From: Symsagittifera roscoffensis
Taxonomy: Eukaryota > Xenacoelomorpha > Acoela > Convolutidae
Direction of reading: 5' to 3'
Length of the DNA stretch: 64,000 nucleotides
Assembly: GCF_963678635.1 (NCBI RefSeq)
Contig: NC_087066.1
Location: forward strand, 19,251,996-19,315,995
Part shown: positions 44,458 to 56,215 of the stretch, piece by piece
Position numbering within the stretch: the first letter of the stretch is position 1
Layout of the letters: every line of letters begins with the position of its first letter
Notes under the pieces: model-generated
Databases searched by the model: none
Seen by the model: the letters and a program-made list of their open reading frames with translations, nothing else
What the model was told of the DNA's origin: nothing
Translations under genes and position numbers: made by a program

Positions 44458-45010
44458 CAAGACTGCTCGTATATCAAGTCAAAGCACTGAATGTTCCGAC
44501 TGCCTTTTAATTGGTTGCCAACATCTTTTGGAAGAAAAAAAACGTTTAATGAACTATTTTTATGGACCGTGAATATCAACTTTTAAGTGTTAAAAAACGA
44601 ATCGTATCAGGAATTAATCATACGACCAGTTTTTTTGTTTTCACTTAAGTATAATTTTATATTTGCGATGATAGTTTAGGTTACGTTTTTGAACACCAAA
44701 AAATCTTGCCTGAAGTCAATTTGAAACGATTTATGAGTGGAACAAATAGCCGCTTGCGCGTTCATAACACAAAAAGTTTTGCCCTTTAATTGTACCAAAT
44801 TAGCTAAAATGGCGATTTTCAAACCCTCATATCTTTTCGGAAAATGATCAGAGAAAAAACAAATTTTTTTATTTAAATGAAACATTTTGCTGGATTTCAG
44901 ATGGTATGTTTATTTGTTTCAAAAAGTTAAGAAGTCGAAATTGGTCTGGAGAAAAAAGTCACCCCGAGCCAAAAATTTCCGTCATTTTCTTCGAAACTCG
45001 AGACAAACAC
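44458..45010 (+). repeat. Unnamed hairpin-headed repeat, copy 4
   Basis: Head AAGACTGCTCGTATATCAAG...CACTGAATGTTCCGACTGCC, middle AAACCCTCATATCTTTTCGG, end GTCACCCCGAGCCAAAAATT. Here the head hairpin has lost pairing (TCAAGTCAAAGCACTGA). Confidence 0.65.
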
Positions 45011-45505
45011 GCACAGTCGGTCCAAAGGTTGTTCTAGACTAAAGTAAGGCCAGCTAACTGGTCTGATCCTTGTAAAGCTATCAAGACAAAAAAAATTCAA
45101 TCTTTTGTATCTGATATTGCTTAGAGATTAATATTGACGCAACGCGAGGGTAGCTAAACTGTCCCGTGGCTCTAGAAAAGGACGTGCTTGTCTGACATTT
45201 ATGGATAAAAGCAGAAATCTTTAGAAACTTTAGTTTGTGATTTTAAACCCATACGAAATTTATTATTATTCTATTCACAAGTAGCAAAACTAGCCAAATA
45301 TACGAATATTTCTGGTATCAAGTTGGTTTTTCTAATAACAAACTTTATTTGGATGAAATGTTTAAATTACAAAGCGAAATGAAAATTGCAAATTCGTGGG
45401 TGCTTAAAATTTTTTGAATCAATTTTTCTAATATCGAATCACGACTCAAAAGTCTTGAACATGGGACAGAACTTGAATATGGCATAGATATTTTATGCAC
45501 TTCTA

Positions 45506-45826
45506 CAGGGGCGGATCCAGGATTTTCTCGAGGGGGAGATTTTCAAAAAAATGTCGAAATTGTTGACGACCCTTTTTTTTAAATCGGCTTAATTGATTTT
45601 CCGAGCTCTCCTAAAGCAGTAAAAAAAACGTTTTGGGGCACTTTTTGCAAAATTTTGACAAAAAAAAGTTGCTTTTTTTCGGCGCGCGCGCTCCCCCTCA
45701 AAGTCTCAAACTCGCCTTTAGAAAAATTTTAGGGTCGGCCGGCCAAAAATGGATTTCTTAAAAAGTACCAAAGGAGGGACCCTTTGGGTCGGCAGGGGGT
45801 CAAATGCCTCAAGAAAAAGCGTCCGC
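45506..45826. mobile_element. hAT MITE of the 8818 family
   Basis: It starts CAGGGGCGGATCCAGGATTT then CTCGAGGGGG and contains GGCGCGCGCGCTCCCCCTCA and GGGACCCTTTGGGTCGGCAG. The right terminus is degenerate (near GCGTCCGCAAAACTG) and no convincing 8-bp duplication remains. Confidence 0.75.
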
Positions 45827-46658
45827 AAAACTGATCTAAATTATTATCGTAACTTAATTATGAAACGTTGAATCGAAAGAGTAAATAAAGTTTTTGAAAG
45901 GCATAAGTTATAGAAATGTAACATTATTAACCTGATTTGCGGTTGGAGAACCAGTATTTACTCAACCAAAAAAATTTAAGTCTGTAAACCAATTTCACAC
46001 AATTTGCTCGCAACTTATCGTCTAAATTCCGTTATTTCCTGGTCGTCTAATTTGCTTGTCGTCTAATTTACTAAGCCCCGTATTTGGCTAATCAGCTAAC
46101 CAATGATCAGTTCAAAAGGAGCCTGATATCAATAATAAAAAAATTCTATTCACGTCCCAGGCGCCCTAAAATAATTTATCTCTCCTATTCAATTGAAATT
46201 TCTTCTATGGGTCTTTGCTAAAAAAATATTCCAAAATATTCCTGAATTATTTGATCAACAAGAGTTTTCGATTAACCCTATATTTAACAAAGTGACAACA
46301 GGAATGCGAGAACTATTGCGATGCTAATACTCCACGTGATTTTGTTTTAGGTTCATTTTTTTAACCATTTACAAGCGTTTTTGGTGGTTAAAAGTCTTAA
46401 GCTGTCAGAAAATCAGTATGTTAAACAATAATTTATTTTTTAAAACAAAATGAGCTAAATGCAAAACGATCAGCTCAATGCGAAAAATCATTGCTAGGTC
46501 CCTGTACTGGCCCCTGTACGCGTCAAGTGCTGCAAAACCGATTTGCAAATAAAATTGCTTCTGGAACAAGCCCAGTTGTAAAAAAGTCCACTTTTGTTAC
46601 TTAACAATTTTTAGACACTTGCTTGTTTCAGACAAAGGAAGATCTTCGATCTACTTAC

Positions 46659-46742
46659 CCATCCGTAGAGGGAAATGAGAGTGTAATGTATGACCGCGAA
46701 TACTGTGTATAGGGCACAGTTGATAGTGAGAGCGATACTCAC
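46659..46742 (-). CDS. Rhodopsin-type GPCR, exon 4 (TM6)
   Basis: An 84-bp exon (28 codons) with acceptor TTTCAG and consensus donor TGG|GTAAGT. It encodes VSIALTINCALYTVFAVIHY then TLISLYGW, a membrane helix consistent with TM6 and the third outer loop. Phase 0 on both sides, matching its neighbours. Confidence 0.72.
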
Positions 46743-47775
46743 CTGAAACATCGAAAACTGGATGAAACCAAGACAGCTTTTGCTTAATCAAGCCAACAAT
46801 TTTAACATTTTTTGTTATTCTTCTATATCAAATACTGGCCTGCAATTGTTAAAAATCTAATTCGGAGCAATGTTTTTTTCTCGTAGCTAACCAAGTCAGC
46901 AATTGCCCCTATTAAAAAATTAGTAACTTTGCAAAAATAGCAAAGCGAGTCAGCGCACAAAGTACTGAATTCTGATCTGCTGAAAAACATCACTCTTAAC
47001 CAAGTGAGCGATCTCCTCTCTAATTTGAATTTGGGAGAACTTGTTCACTTGGTCTCCTATTTACCTTTATAAGGCAGAAAAACTTAATTCACCTTTATAG
47101 TGTAGAATGAAATTAATAATTGTGGTTAAGTTCAACTACAGATTTGCAGGGAGTGGAAAAAAATTAAGTTTTTTTAATAATTTTTTTAATTTTTAAGGAA
47201 ATAAGTATATATTTTTGCCCAATTTGTCATAAAACAAGGCAAAACATTTTTGTGATACAAAATTCTGCCAATTTCGTTCATGCGCGGATAACATGACGTA
47301 AAATCAAATAAATCAGAAGTTTTAAAGCAAAAACTGCGTGAATTAGGTTTAGAAGACACAAAATGAAGATTTGTGCACTTAATTTATCAGAATTTTTTTG
47401 TCCACCAACAAAAAAAACCATACACGATGAAAACAACAAAAACCATTCACGTGAACAACAACAAAAACCGACAAAAAGCAAGAATAAATGTATGTTTCCT
47501 AATTGATATATTTTTGACCAAAACTTGAGTTTTTCGGCTCGTGCTCCCCCTCAAAATCTTTACGAGTCCAAAATCTGCTCTGGAAAGCGAGCAATATGGT
47601 GTCTATAGGTCACTGAATCCAGAAGCAAGTCTTTAAACATGTAGCAAAATGTAAATTTGTTTCCGTAGATTCTGCGCACAAATTTTGTCGGCAACGAGCG
47701 AATATAGCTAATTGTTCCGGATTCTGCAAATGTAACAGATTCAAGAAATGTAAATAGATTCCGCAATTTTATGTG

Positions 47776-47880
47776 AATTGCGCCGGCAATTTGCGGAATC
47801 CGCTTACAATTTGCGGAATCTGCTTACAATTTGCCGATTCCGCTTACAGTTTGCGGATTCCATTTACAGCTGCGAGTTCC
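47776..47880. repeat. 20-bp minisatellite
   Basis: Four to five tandem copies of CAATTTGCGGAATCCGCTTA with few substitutions. Related TGCGGA / TCCGCA fragments occur on both sides (about 47580-48010). It lies in a GPCR intron. Confidence 0.8.
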
Positions 47881-48284
47881 ACGACAGCTTAAGTTTAATA
47901 AACACATACATTGTTATTTGCTTGTAGGTTCCACAAAATAATGCAGATTTTGCAAATTTTGTTGCGGACTCCACAAATTTTTCTGTGGATTCCGCAAAAT
48001 TGCTGTTTTTGGAGCAATTTTGAACAATACAGTGTTTTAGCTAATTGTCTGTAAAATCCAAAACAGCAAAGATGATAAAAAATAACAATAATGTGGATTC
48101 TGCGACATATCTGTTTTTAACATGTTGCACAATCCGCTTACAATTCACAAAATGCATAATTTGGCCTCGTACTGATCAGCAGATAGTAGTTTTGAGAATT
48201 AGTCGCAAATGGTTTTTGCTAAACAGTAGCAAATGGATGAAGGGCCTTAAAAAAGTTTGGCAACTCGAATTCGAGGACATATGT

Positions 48285-48468
48285 GTTTCAATTTAACTAT
48301 CTTTTACGATGTCGCTCGAAAATTTTTTTATCACGATTGTTTTATAATTGCTCTTTTTCGCAAAAACGAGAAATATGTTTCAATTTAACTATCTTTTACG
48401 ATGTCGCTCGAAAAAAAATAATCGCGATTTTTTTATAATTGCTCTTTTTCGCAAAAACGAGAAATATA
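48285..48468. repeat. 92-bp tandem duplication near GPCR exon 3
   Basis: Two copies start GTTTCAATTTAACTATCTTT at 48285 and 48377 and end GCAAAAACGAGAAATAT. They lie just downstream (on the - strand) of the exon 3 donor at 48537. Confidence 0.85.
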
Positions 48469-48537
48469 GTAGGTTTTTAATGTGTCTGATCGTGTATGAT
48501 TGTATATTATTGACTGTAAAATTTTTGATGTTTTGAC

Positions 48538-48950
48538 CGCATTGTCTGAGTTGGGGTTGCGACTGTTGGCTGTTCGTTGTTTGAGTTGAGCTACCAGGAT
48601 AGAAGTCAGCACTGCCACCACAACAACACACGGAACTCCCACTTGAAACATGGCGTGTTCAGCCAGCCAACCCATTCGGTCGGTCGTGCAGTCGTTATTG
48701 ATTATTTTGCCATACAACAGTTTCGGCAACCCCACCAAGCAGAAAAGAATCAGTAGGCCCGCAATAGGGTACCAGGCTACAGCTTGAGTGCAGTTTCTCT
48801 TGTACCACACGCTAGTTCTGATCCACACTGCGATTATGCGGTCTATGGATACTAAGACTGCCATGCCATCGGGAATCACCAGGAACAAAAAAGACACGAA
48901 GCTTGTGAACTTGCAAGCTCCGTCGGTTCTAATGAACCAGGGCCGATCGC
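48538..48950 (-). CDS. Rhodopsin-type GPCR, exon 3 (TM3 to TM5)
   Basis: The gene encodes a seven-helix receptor, exons 57138-56989, 49389-49263, 48950-48538, 46742-46659 and 43467-43324. The phases (0,1,0,0) agree and total 305 residues. This exon holds the conserved TM3 cysteine (TDGACKFTSF), TM3 with SIDRIIAVW at its inner end (DRI instead of DRY), TM4 (AVAWYPIAGLLILFCLVGLP), an outer-loop Cys (NNDCTTDR) able to pair with the TM3 Cys, and TM5 (QVGVPCVVVVAVLTSILVAQ). It looks like an invertebrate peptide-receptor type of class A, with no ligand assignable. The donor GCG|GTCAAA is weak, and I chose it because it alone keeps the phase. Confidence 0.85.
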
Positions 48951-49262
48951 CTAAAAACGAAATCCCCTAAATTATAAACTATTATTTTATCAAGTTTTTT
49001 TAACCTAGAAATTGCATTCGAGTTTATCAATTTTTACAGTGTTCCTACTATGTTGCAAAAAGAGTTCGAAAGTCTTGTTAAAGTTATTGGCTCTGTTGAC
49101 TCTTACCAAATAAAATTTACGTTAACATTGCTCAATGGCTTTGAAATTTGTTTCTAAAGATGATTTGTGGTCAATAAGCTTAAGCAGTTTGTCTGTGAGC
49201 AAAAACTATAGGCCCTCCTCCCCTCCCCTCACTTCTCATAAGCTATCAACTTAGTGGTGTAC

Positions 49263-49389
49263 TTATTGCAGTCAGAGAGATGGCAATAGATCCCAATCGT
49301 TTCACCACTTCGAACAGCGCCTGAACCCACATGAAAGTCTTTGCAGAGAAATCACCCTCGAGGCCCATCGCAATCAGAACCACTATTGC
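49263..49389 (-). CDS. Rhodopsin-type GPCR, exon 2 (end of TM1 and TM2)
   Basis: 127 bp, acceptor ATTCTAG, donor ATAA|GTACAC. It encodes AIVVLIAMGLEGDFSAKTFM, completing TM1 and the first inner loop. TM2 follows as WVQALFEVVKRLGSIAISL. The single base left at its end combines with GC of exon 3 to make Ser and continue into DRPWF of the first outer loop. TM2 lacks the usual LAxxD aspartate, with Glu in FEVV nearby. Confidence 0.68.
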
Positions 49390-50119
49390 CTAGAATGAAG
49401 ACGAAATCTAAATGGTTAAGATGTGATACTATAAGATAACGCGTATACGATACGTACCAATAACTAACGACAAATCACGTAAAAAGTTTAAGCAAAGGAA
49501 GGACAGCTCCCAGGTTCAATTTTACTGACCAACCCATAAATTGTTCACGAATATGTTTTTAACTTGCTTGTGTTGACTCCAAATATACATTGAAAGACGT
49601 GACAAACGCTTTTTCGTCGTTGATCCTAAAAATCTATTCAAAAATTTAAAACAGTAAAGCCTAAGACGTTGTAAAGTATGTGAGTTTCAAAGACATATCT
49701 TAAACAATAAGAGACGGTTGCTGTGCAAGTAGCACATAATGTTCCGACCAAATTTTACAAAATTTTAATTTATTTCTTACAAAATTTTTCTTTCAATTTT
49801 TTTGCGCGTGGTGTGATGAAAGACTTACTAGTTAAATTGTCATAAAGGAAAACAGTTGTTTTTTTTTTTCAAAAAGGACTAAAAAAATTTTAAATCTATT
49901 TTAGAGAATTATTTTTTGAATTTTTTTTATTGGCGCTAAAAAACTTTCTTTACTAGATTTTTCAGGCTTTGAATAAAAAACATATGGCTAATTTTTTTCC
50001 AATGGTCGACGAATTTCAATCTATAAGAAGTCTGCTGAATCGCTTTAATTGCTCAAAATTAGACAAAAAGAAACCTTAAAACGGTTTTCCTCGACAGTAA
50101 AGTTTTTTTGGAAATTTTT

Positions 50120-50280
50120 GAATATCGTTTGAGTCACGACTGAAAGTCTCTTATATGATATATCACTCGGCTCATTCTGATAATCATTTGTGGCAAATGA
50201 TCTGGTTTTGCGTGGAAAACACAGAAAAAATACTAAACCCACCCGAATACAACATTCTCAATGACCGGAACAAAAAAACT
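50120..50280. repeat. Interspersed repeat shared with 26850-26970
   Basis: Both stretches run GAAAG-x-CTCT-x-ATATGAT-x-TRTCACTCG...GATAATCATTTGTGG...CCTGATTTTG/TCTGGTTTTG...GAATACAA. No coding potential. Confidence 0.45.
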
Positions 50281-51284
50281 ATAAAACTCCCGAGTACAAA
50301 GTTCCTTTCCATTTCAATGGTCGGACAAAAAATTAGAATAATACGTTGGCTATATGATATCAAAACCAGATCAAAAAATATTTTGTATCGCAAGGTTAAG
50401 TTTTGAGTATGGTGACTTGCTTGACAGTAATTTTTTCCGACCGAAGAAAATCGTCATCGGATATGTTTCATTTTTGTTTTCAACTTTTAGAACAATTTTC
50501 TATGCAATATCAGGAAACACAATAATAATGGATGGGAGTCCTATGATAGATGATAGATCATGTAAAAGCCGTTTCGGTAGTCTTTCGACAACTTTTCTAT
50601 AAGTTTACGAACAATATTCTCAAAATTGAGAGCAAATGGTTTAAAGTTTTTGGTTGTATCCGAATTTGAGCAGGTAAAGCAAGCTAATAAGGCTTGCAAA
50701 AAAAAGCGTAATTTAAGCGATCAAAAAACTTTTAGTATTCCCAAAAACTTTTATATTTTCCTGCCTTTTAAAAAAAATAACTTTCAACAAAAAAATCAAA
50801 AAAATCTGCAAAAAATCATAAATATGTCTGTTTTCTTTTTCGTTTTGTTATTTAGTTTTTGACACCAAAATGTTTTTGGTCTTTTACTCGTAATGATTTT
50901 GAAAAGCGTTTTATTGGTTTTTTTCTGTGGTGGTTGCATGATTTGTTTTCAAGTTTGTTGTCTGTCTTTGAAACACACGGACAGCACTATTAAAGTAAGA
51001 AATATGAAAAAGTAATATATTCTAGTTTTTCTTCAAATTTGTGTCATTTCTGTAAAATGGTGACTAGAAAATTAAAAAACGCGTAGAAAAACACTAAATT
51101 GGGCATAACTGATAACCCTGGCAAATGACATAGTGTGTTAAAGAAGAAAATAAAAAAAAATTAAATTTAAACTTCTTTTTGGGATTTTGTAATTTCTAAT
51201 TGAGAAAAAATTCCTAATGCCGAAGAAGCGCTAAATGAAGCTTCTTAAAATTAGGAGAAAAACTCAAATGTCCCATGTGGAGAA

Positions 51285-52163
51285 AAAGTCCCATGTGGAT
51301 CAGAAAATAGCCACAATGTCGTACAATTAAACCCTGACGAAGATAAATACTATCTACTCACACCGTACCCTACACTAATCCAACCACTGAAAAAATTTTC
51401 ACCAGAAAGTAACCCAAACACTGATTTACAATCAATTGGAATATACTCCAAATCTGATATACTACATCACATTAGAACACACAAATTTCAGGAATTATTA
51501 ACACAAATGGACACAATACAACGACAATCAATAGACCAAAATTTAAGAAAACTTGCCAAAACCGCAGGATTTGCAGACATCTACACACAAAATTACAGCG
51601 GATATTTTAAGGATATTAAAGATTACATATATCTAAACGGTGAAAAATACAGACCCCAAGATATTTCACCTGTAAATATTTTTAGTTTTGTAACACTGAA
51701 AAACGAAATTCTCGCCTTTCTAGGATGGCTCTATTACATCTTAGAAAAATTGACTATTTTATACGCTATGTTTAATTTTTTTGAATTTCTTTTCTCGCTA
51801 CTAAAAGGAATCTATAATACATGTGCTATACACACTCAAGTAAACCGCCAAGCAAGCGTAGCACGTATATTATTTGCAGGACTTTTCGGAATATTTTCAT
51901 CATCAATAAATAAAATACTTTTAGACGCACAAATCAAAGAATATAACACAAAATTAGCCACATCACCAAATACATACGACGAAGAATATAATAATGTAGA
52001 CACAGCACCTACAGCACCACAAATACCAACCCTACCACAAAATCACCCACTATCATTAGTTCCCCGAAATTTTCGAAACTTAGCAATTACACATAACCCA
52101 AACTTTAGACAAAATTCAACACGAAGCCCCATCCAACACAACGACAAATCATTCACAAAATGA
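51285..52163 (+). pseudogene. Relic of a membrane-anchored protein from an unassigned element
   Basis: An open frame runs from about 51285, without a start of its own, through the ATG at 51507 to 52163. Before the ATG it carries CGSENSHNVVQLNPDEDKYY. After it comes a helical segment and a long hydrophobic region (ILAFLGWLYYILEKLTILYA and onward), then IFAGLFGIF-like hydrophobic sequence and a polar tail rich in Thr, Pro and Asn. Codons favour A and C and avoid G, unlike the host genes. This would suit the C-terminal half of an envelope-like or other viral surface protein, but I recognise no family. It lies in the GPCR's first intron. Confidence 0.5.
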
Positions 52164-52229
52164 TAATACATATGAACAAATTATAGAACAGCCCCATACC
52201 ACCACTTTTCAGTCTCTACATAATCATTT

Positions 52230-53401
52230 TTTTAACCCACGATGAGCCGACAAATTGGAGCCCTCCATCGCTCAAATTCCCACCCAGCCAACCTTCAAAA
52301 CCCCACCCAGTTATTTCACTTTTCGCTTTCCCGCCACCCGATTTCCCAGTTATTAATATACCATCAAGCACGAATTCAGACACTAATTCAGATATTTCAG
52401 TTTTTCATACTATCTCATAATTTAACAACTCCGACATCGAAACTCCCGACGAATTTGCCAACTCCGAACCATCTCCCTCTACCCATACCCAGACCAACCC
52501 CTCAGTTTTTTCACAACCCCCCTTTCAACCTATCCAAACCAGTCATCCACTCCCATCCCTTTCCACTCCCTCTTATGCTTCCCAAGTAACCCCAACCTAT
52601 TCCCCATTCACTTCTGAAAGATCCAACAATAACTCCCCAGATACTGTCCAAATCTCCGAAGAGCTAGATAATTTTATCACACTACAACAACAATTAATAT
52701 ACCCACACACTCTTAACATTCACTAATTGTCATCCACAGCAACATCATCAAATCCACCAACGCCTACACCGCTGTCAGATTATACCCCATCATTAGCTCA
52801 ATCATCCACATCAACTGAAACATCCACTAGTACTAACCGAGCTTATCGCACTTTCAAACGAAAATTCCCAAATCACCCATTCACAGTCAAACCCGGAACA
52901 GCCAAAGAGTATATAAATCACCCAGAACACACGAATACAAGGAACTTCCTTCAAATCACCTTACCCTCATTTCCACAATACACCTTATATACATCTACCA
53001 CCACTACTAATGACACAAGAAATTTTGTTGATGAGCACGTTTTAATGCCAACACTCCCTTGGACCGCGTATTATCACTATACTAACCCTCTTTCTATAAC
53101 ACTTAATAATACACATGAAGATAATGGAAGAAGCAAAAATATACAGTATAGACTCACAACACCACTAACACCTCGACAATTTACATATGTTGGATTTAAA
53201 AAATTATTAAAAACATTAACTGCACCCCGAGCTAGCGATTTCACAATCGAATATCACGATCACAACATCATACGCCCTAACAAAGATCAATTTTTAGATG
53301 ACGACCGCTTTGCAAACCCACAACTAACAGAAAAATTTTTTATTCAAACACCATACCTTTTCACACTTAATATATTTGATAAAAAGCATGATCATATATA
53401 A
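52230..53401 (+). pseudogene. Relic: proline/serine-rich segment plus globular domain, same element
   Basis: In the frame ending at 53401 a Pro/Ser/Thr-rich stretch with a few stops leads into an uninterrupted 224-codon part (52727-53401). That part goes from a low-complexity start (about 52730-52840) to AYRTFKRKFPNHPFTVK, then LPWTAYYHYTNPLSITL and LTPRQFTYVGFKKLLKTL. It looks like a folded domain of about 180 residues. No family recognised. The same G-poor codon use ties it to 51285-52163. Confidence 0.45.
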
Positions 53402-54060
53402 TTTCTGAAGCACTCAGTGACACCCAAGCATACGAAAGCTTCTATGATAAATTTCAGTTATTTTCACTAACCTTTCACTTTCTTTCACCACAGGAACGCG
53501 ATTTGCACTGTTCCCATGACATCATGTTACGCACTAAGCAAACCTATACATACACTTATTATCGTTTTATACAAAATCATTTTGATTTACACACACCATC
53601 ACGACAACCCCACCTTCGTTATCAGTTTATTAACTCGAAATACACATCACAATTTTTTCTCAATTTCACATAATGCATAAAAAATACTAACCTCCACGGC
53701 ATCCTCCGTAACTACGATCCCATTACCCAAATGTATATATTCTGTCCCATCACGAAGACCTTCCAAGATGAAGAATCAAGCCCTTTCATTATCTCGCATG
53801 AATTTATACAACCTATTGAAATCCCCATATTAGAAATTATTCACAATACTAAATATAATCACAAACTTTACAACACCTAATCCAAAACACACCTCATGAG
53901 TTCGCAGTAGGCACCGAAGAACTAAACACCATCAACGCACTTCAATTGCTTTGGCCACTGCTACAAACTAAAAATGACATTCGCATACTAGCTAAAATAT
54001 TAACAACATCCAAATTAATTCAAGAAATCTTCCCCCATGGCTTTTTTCCCGACGACTAAG
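53402..54060 (+). pseudogene. Relic: further coding remnants of the same element
   Basis: Several consecutive frames stay protein-like. One contains ERDLHCSHDIMLRTKQTYTY and ends near 53673. The next has NYDPITQMYIFCPITKTFQD at about 53705-53770. The last ends PHGFFPDD at 54058, after INALQLLWPLLQTKNDIRIL. Stops and shifts separate them. Composition is the same G-poor kind. Confidence 0.4.
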
Positions 54061-56215
54061 GTAAGTATAATTACAATATGTTCAATTAATAAATTCAAAT
54101 TGTACTAACCATTTTCTATAAATGTTTAAATGTTTTTTTAGTCTTCTCAACACCATCATGTACAAAAACAGAAAAAGAAAAATAAAAATACAAACTTGTT
54201 AAATTATAATACAAAAGTAGTAATCTCTTTTGCTAAAACTTATTTGCTAAAACTACCTTACCTTACTAAACTTTTCGCAATAAATAATGTAGTAAAATTA
54301 ATAGCCAATGTAGTAATTTAATCTATAAATTATTTCCCCAAGAAGCAGTAAAATTAAATACGATGAAAATTTATAATTTAAAATTTCCCCCAAATGCAGT
54401 AAATTTCAAATTCTCAAGCAATAAATTCATAAAAATAGAAAGCAGTACTTACTTTTTCTATGTTTCAACTCATTCGCACAAGAATTCTATCCACACTCGC
54501 ACAGCTCGCCCACAAAGAATTGTTTAAAATAATGATTTTATGTTTTCAATAACAACAACTCCAATTAACGATAACAAGTTTCCAACTTTTCTTTAACCCG
54601 GTTGGAATGGAGTTATACACTAAATCAAACTGACTAACGCAGCTTTACTAAACACAACAAATCATAAAATAACAGCATGACTAAGAAAAGAAAACCAACG
54701 GTACCCAAATCAGATTAACCCAGTTTAAAACTGGATAATTTATTCTTTTAAAGATTATTACAAAGTCTAAGAAAATAATAATAAAACACAAAAAAGTCGA
54801 AAGACAAACCCAAACCAAAAACAATTTGATTTTTGAAAAAAGGACACAACCAAAAGTAACATAAGAAAGACCAGAAAAAACCAACATAAAAGGTTATCAC
54901 AAAACAGGACCCCTCAAAGAAACAGCACGAAAACATACTCCCACTCCTGGCCCAATTTTACTCCCACTCCTGGCCTAACCCACCAGAGAGGACGTCCTGA
55001 GCATGCTCTATAGCCGGCCTAACCCACCGCGCTACATCCACGCTTTGTGACCACACTTCTATATTAATAAGAGGTACTCAAGGGTGAGTAACTCTTCAAA
55101 TTAACCGAACTAAAACAAAAAGCTTTTGTGAAAACAACTAACCAAAATCATAATTAAAACACTGAACTAATAAAAATTTTATAAAATGTAAATCATACCT
55201 TGCAGTATATAGATCAACACACAACAACAAAGACGAACATCCAAAGACAAAATGATCCCATTACACTCGAACAAGAATGGCTAAACACAACCGATATGCC
55301 GTCCACAATCACAACTCAAAGGATTTAGAGTACGACTTGACTTCGCAGAACTAGACCACTGACCCCCTCGATGTTCAAGTATACGTACAGATCCGAGTTA
55401 CAAGGCATCCCTTCCACACACAATCTCCACGCCATTCCCCAACGAGGCTGAACACAAAACAGTTCTCCACAACTGCAAACAAAACTGACATAGCAAAGCA
55501 TTTTGGATTTTGGAATCTGAACGATTTCATTGGGGATCGCATTCGTCGTCAAATGACAAGAAGATAACTTCCTAACCATCAATCCTGCTTTCTGGAACGT
55601 TTCTCTTGAAGAGAAATTATGTCGACGATTCTAGTTTCCTGGACCTCTCTTCTCCAAGGAACACGAATAAGAAAATGATGTTCGCCAAATACCAACGTTC
55701 ATCATCCATCCTTCAATTGCGGAATAAAAGACATAAAACTCAAAAATTCTGTGAACCCCGGATGGGTGGAACCTGATCTAAACTATATTTCATTATTTAT
55801 AAATTAGATATTTTACCACTGTAAAATATTTAATATTAATCAATCACCATCCATGCAACTAACAACCCACTTATTTGTAAGTGCTGAAATTACTTGTAAT
55901 TTCAGCACCAGAGAGATTTGAATTTAACTTAGAAATTAGTTGCCTCTCCTCAAGATCTTCAGCAGCCGCAATAAAACCAGTATACTCTAGATCTATTGAG
56001 CCTAGCAGAGACTAGTTAAACAACCTGAGACTAGTAGATATAAGAGTAAGATTAGGATCGGTATTAGACTAAGAAGTTGCACGAATCTATCCGGCCGAAA
56101 AGATAGCGTAACGAGCAGACGGTGTACCCTATCCGAAATTACTCTATGAGTTATACGACCAGCATATAAATCAATGTCAATGATTATTTGCAATAATTGA
56201 TTTTGTGTTGAAAAA
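54061..56215. other. Non-coding 3' part of the unassigned element (candidate LTR or 3' region)
   Basis: Still A/C-rich and G-poor up to about 55.3 kb. It contains a 22-bp tandem duplication around ACTCCCACTCCTGGCC (54937, 54959), a TATA-like TATTAATAAGAGG at 55062, a perfect inverted repeat at 55881-55908, two GAGACTAGT copies at 56009 and 56027, and an A-rich run at about 56207. No matching 5' copy exists in the window, so an LTR identity cannot be tested here. Confidence 0.3.
55881..55908. repeat. Perfect 13-bp inverted repeat, 2-base spacer
   Basis: GTGCTGAAATTAC, then TT, then its exact complement GTAATTTCAGCAC. This could fold as a hairpin in RNA or be a dyad protein site. Confidence 0.9.
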
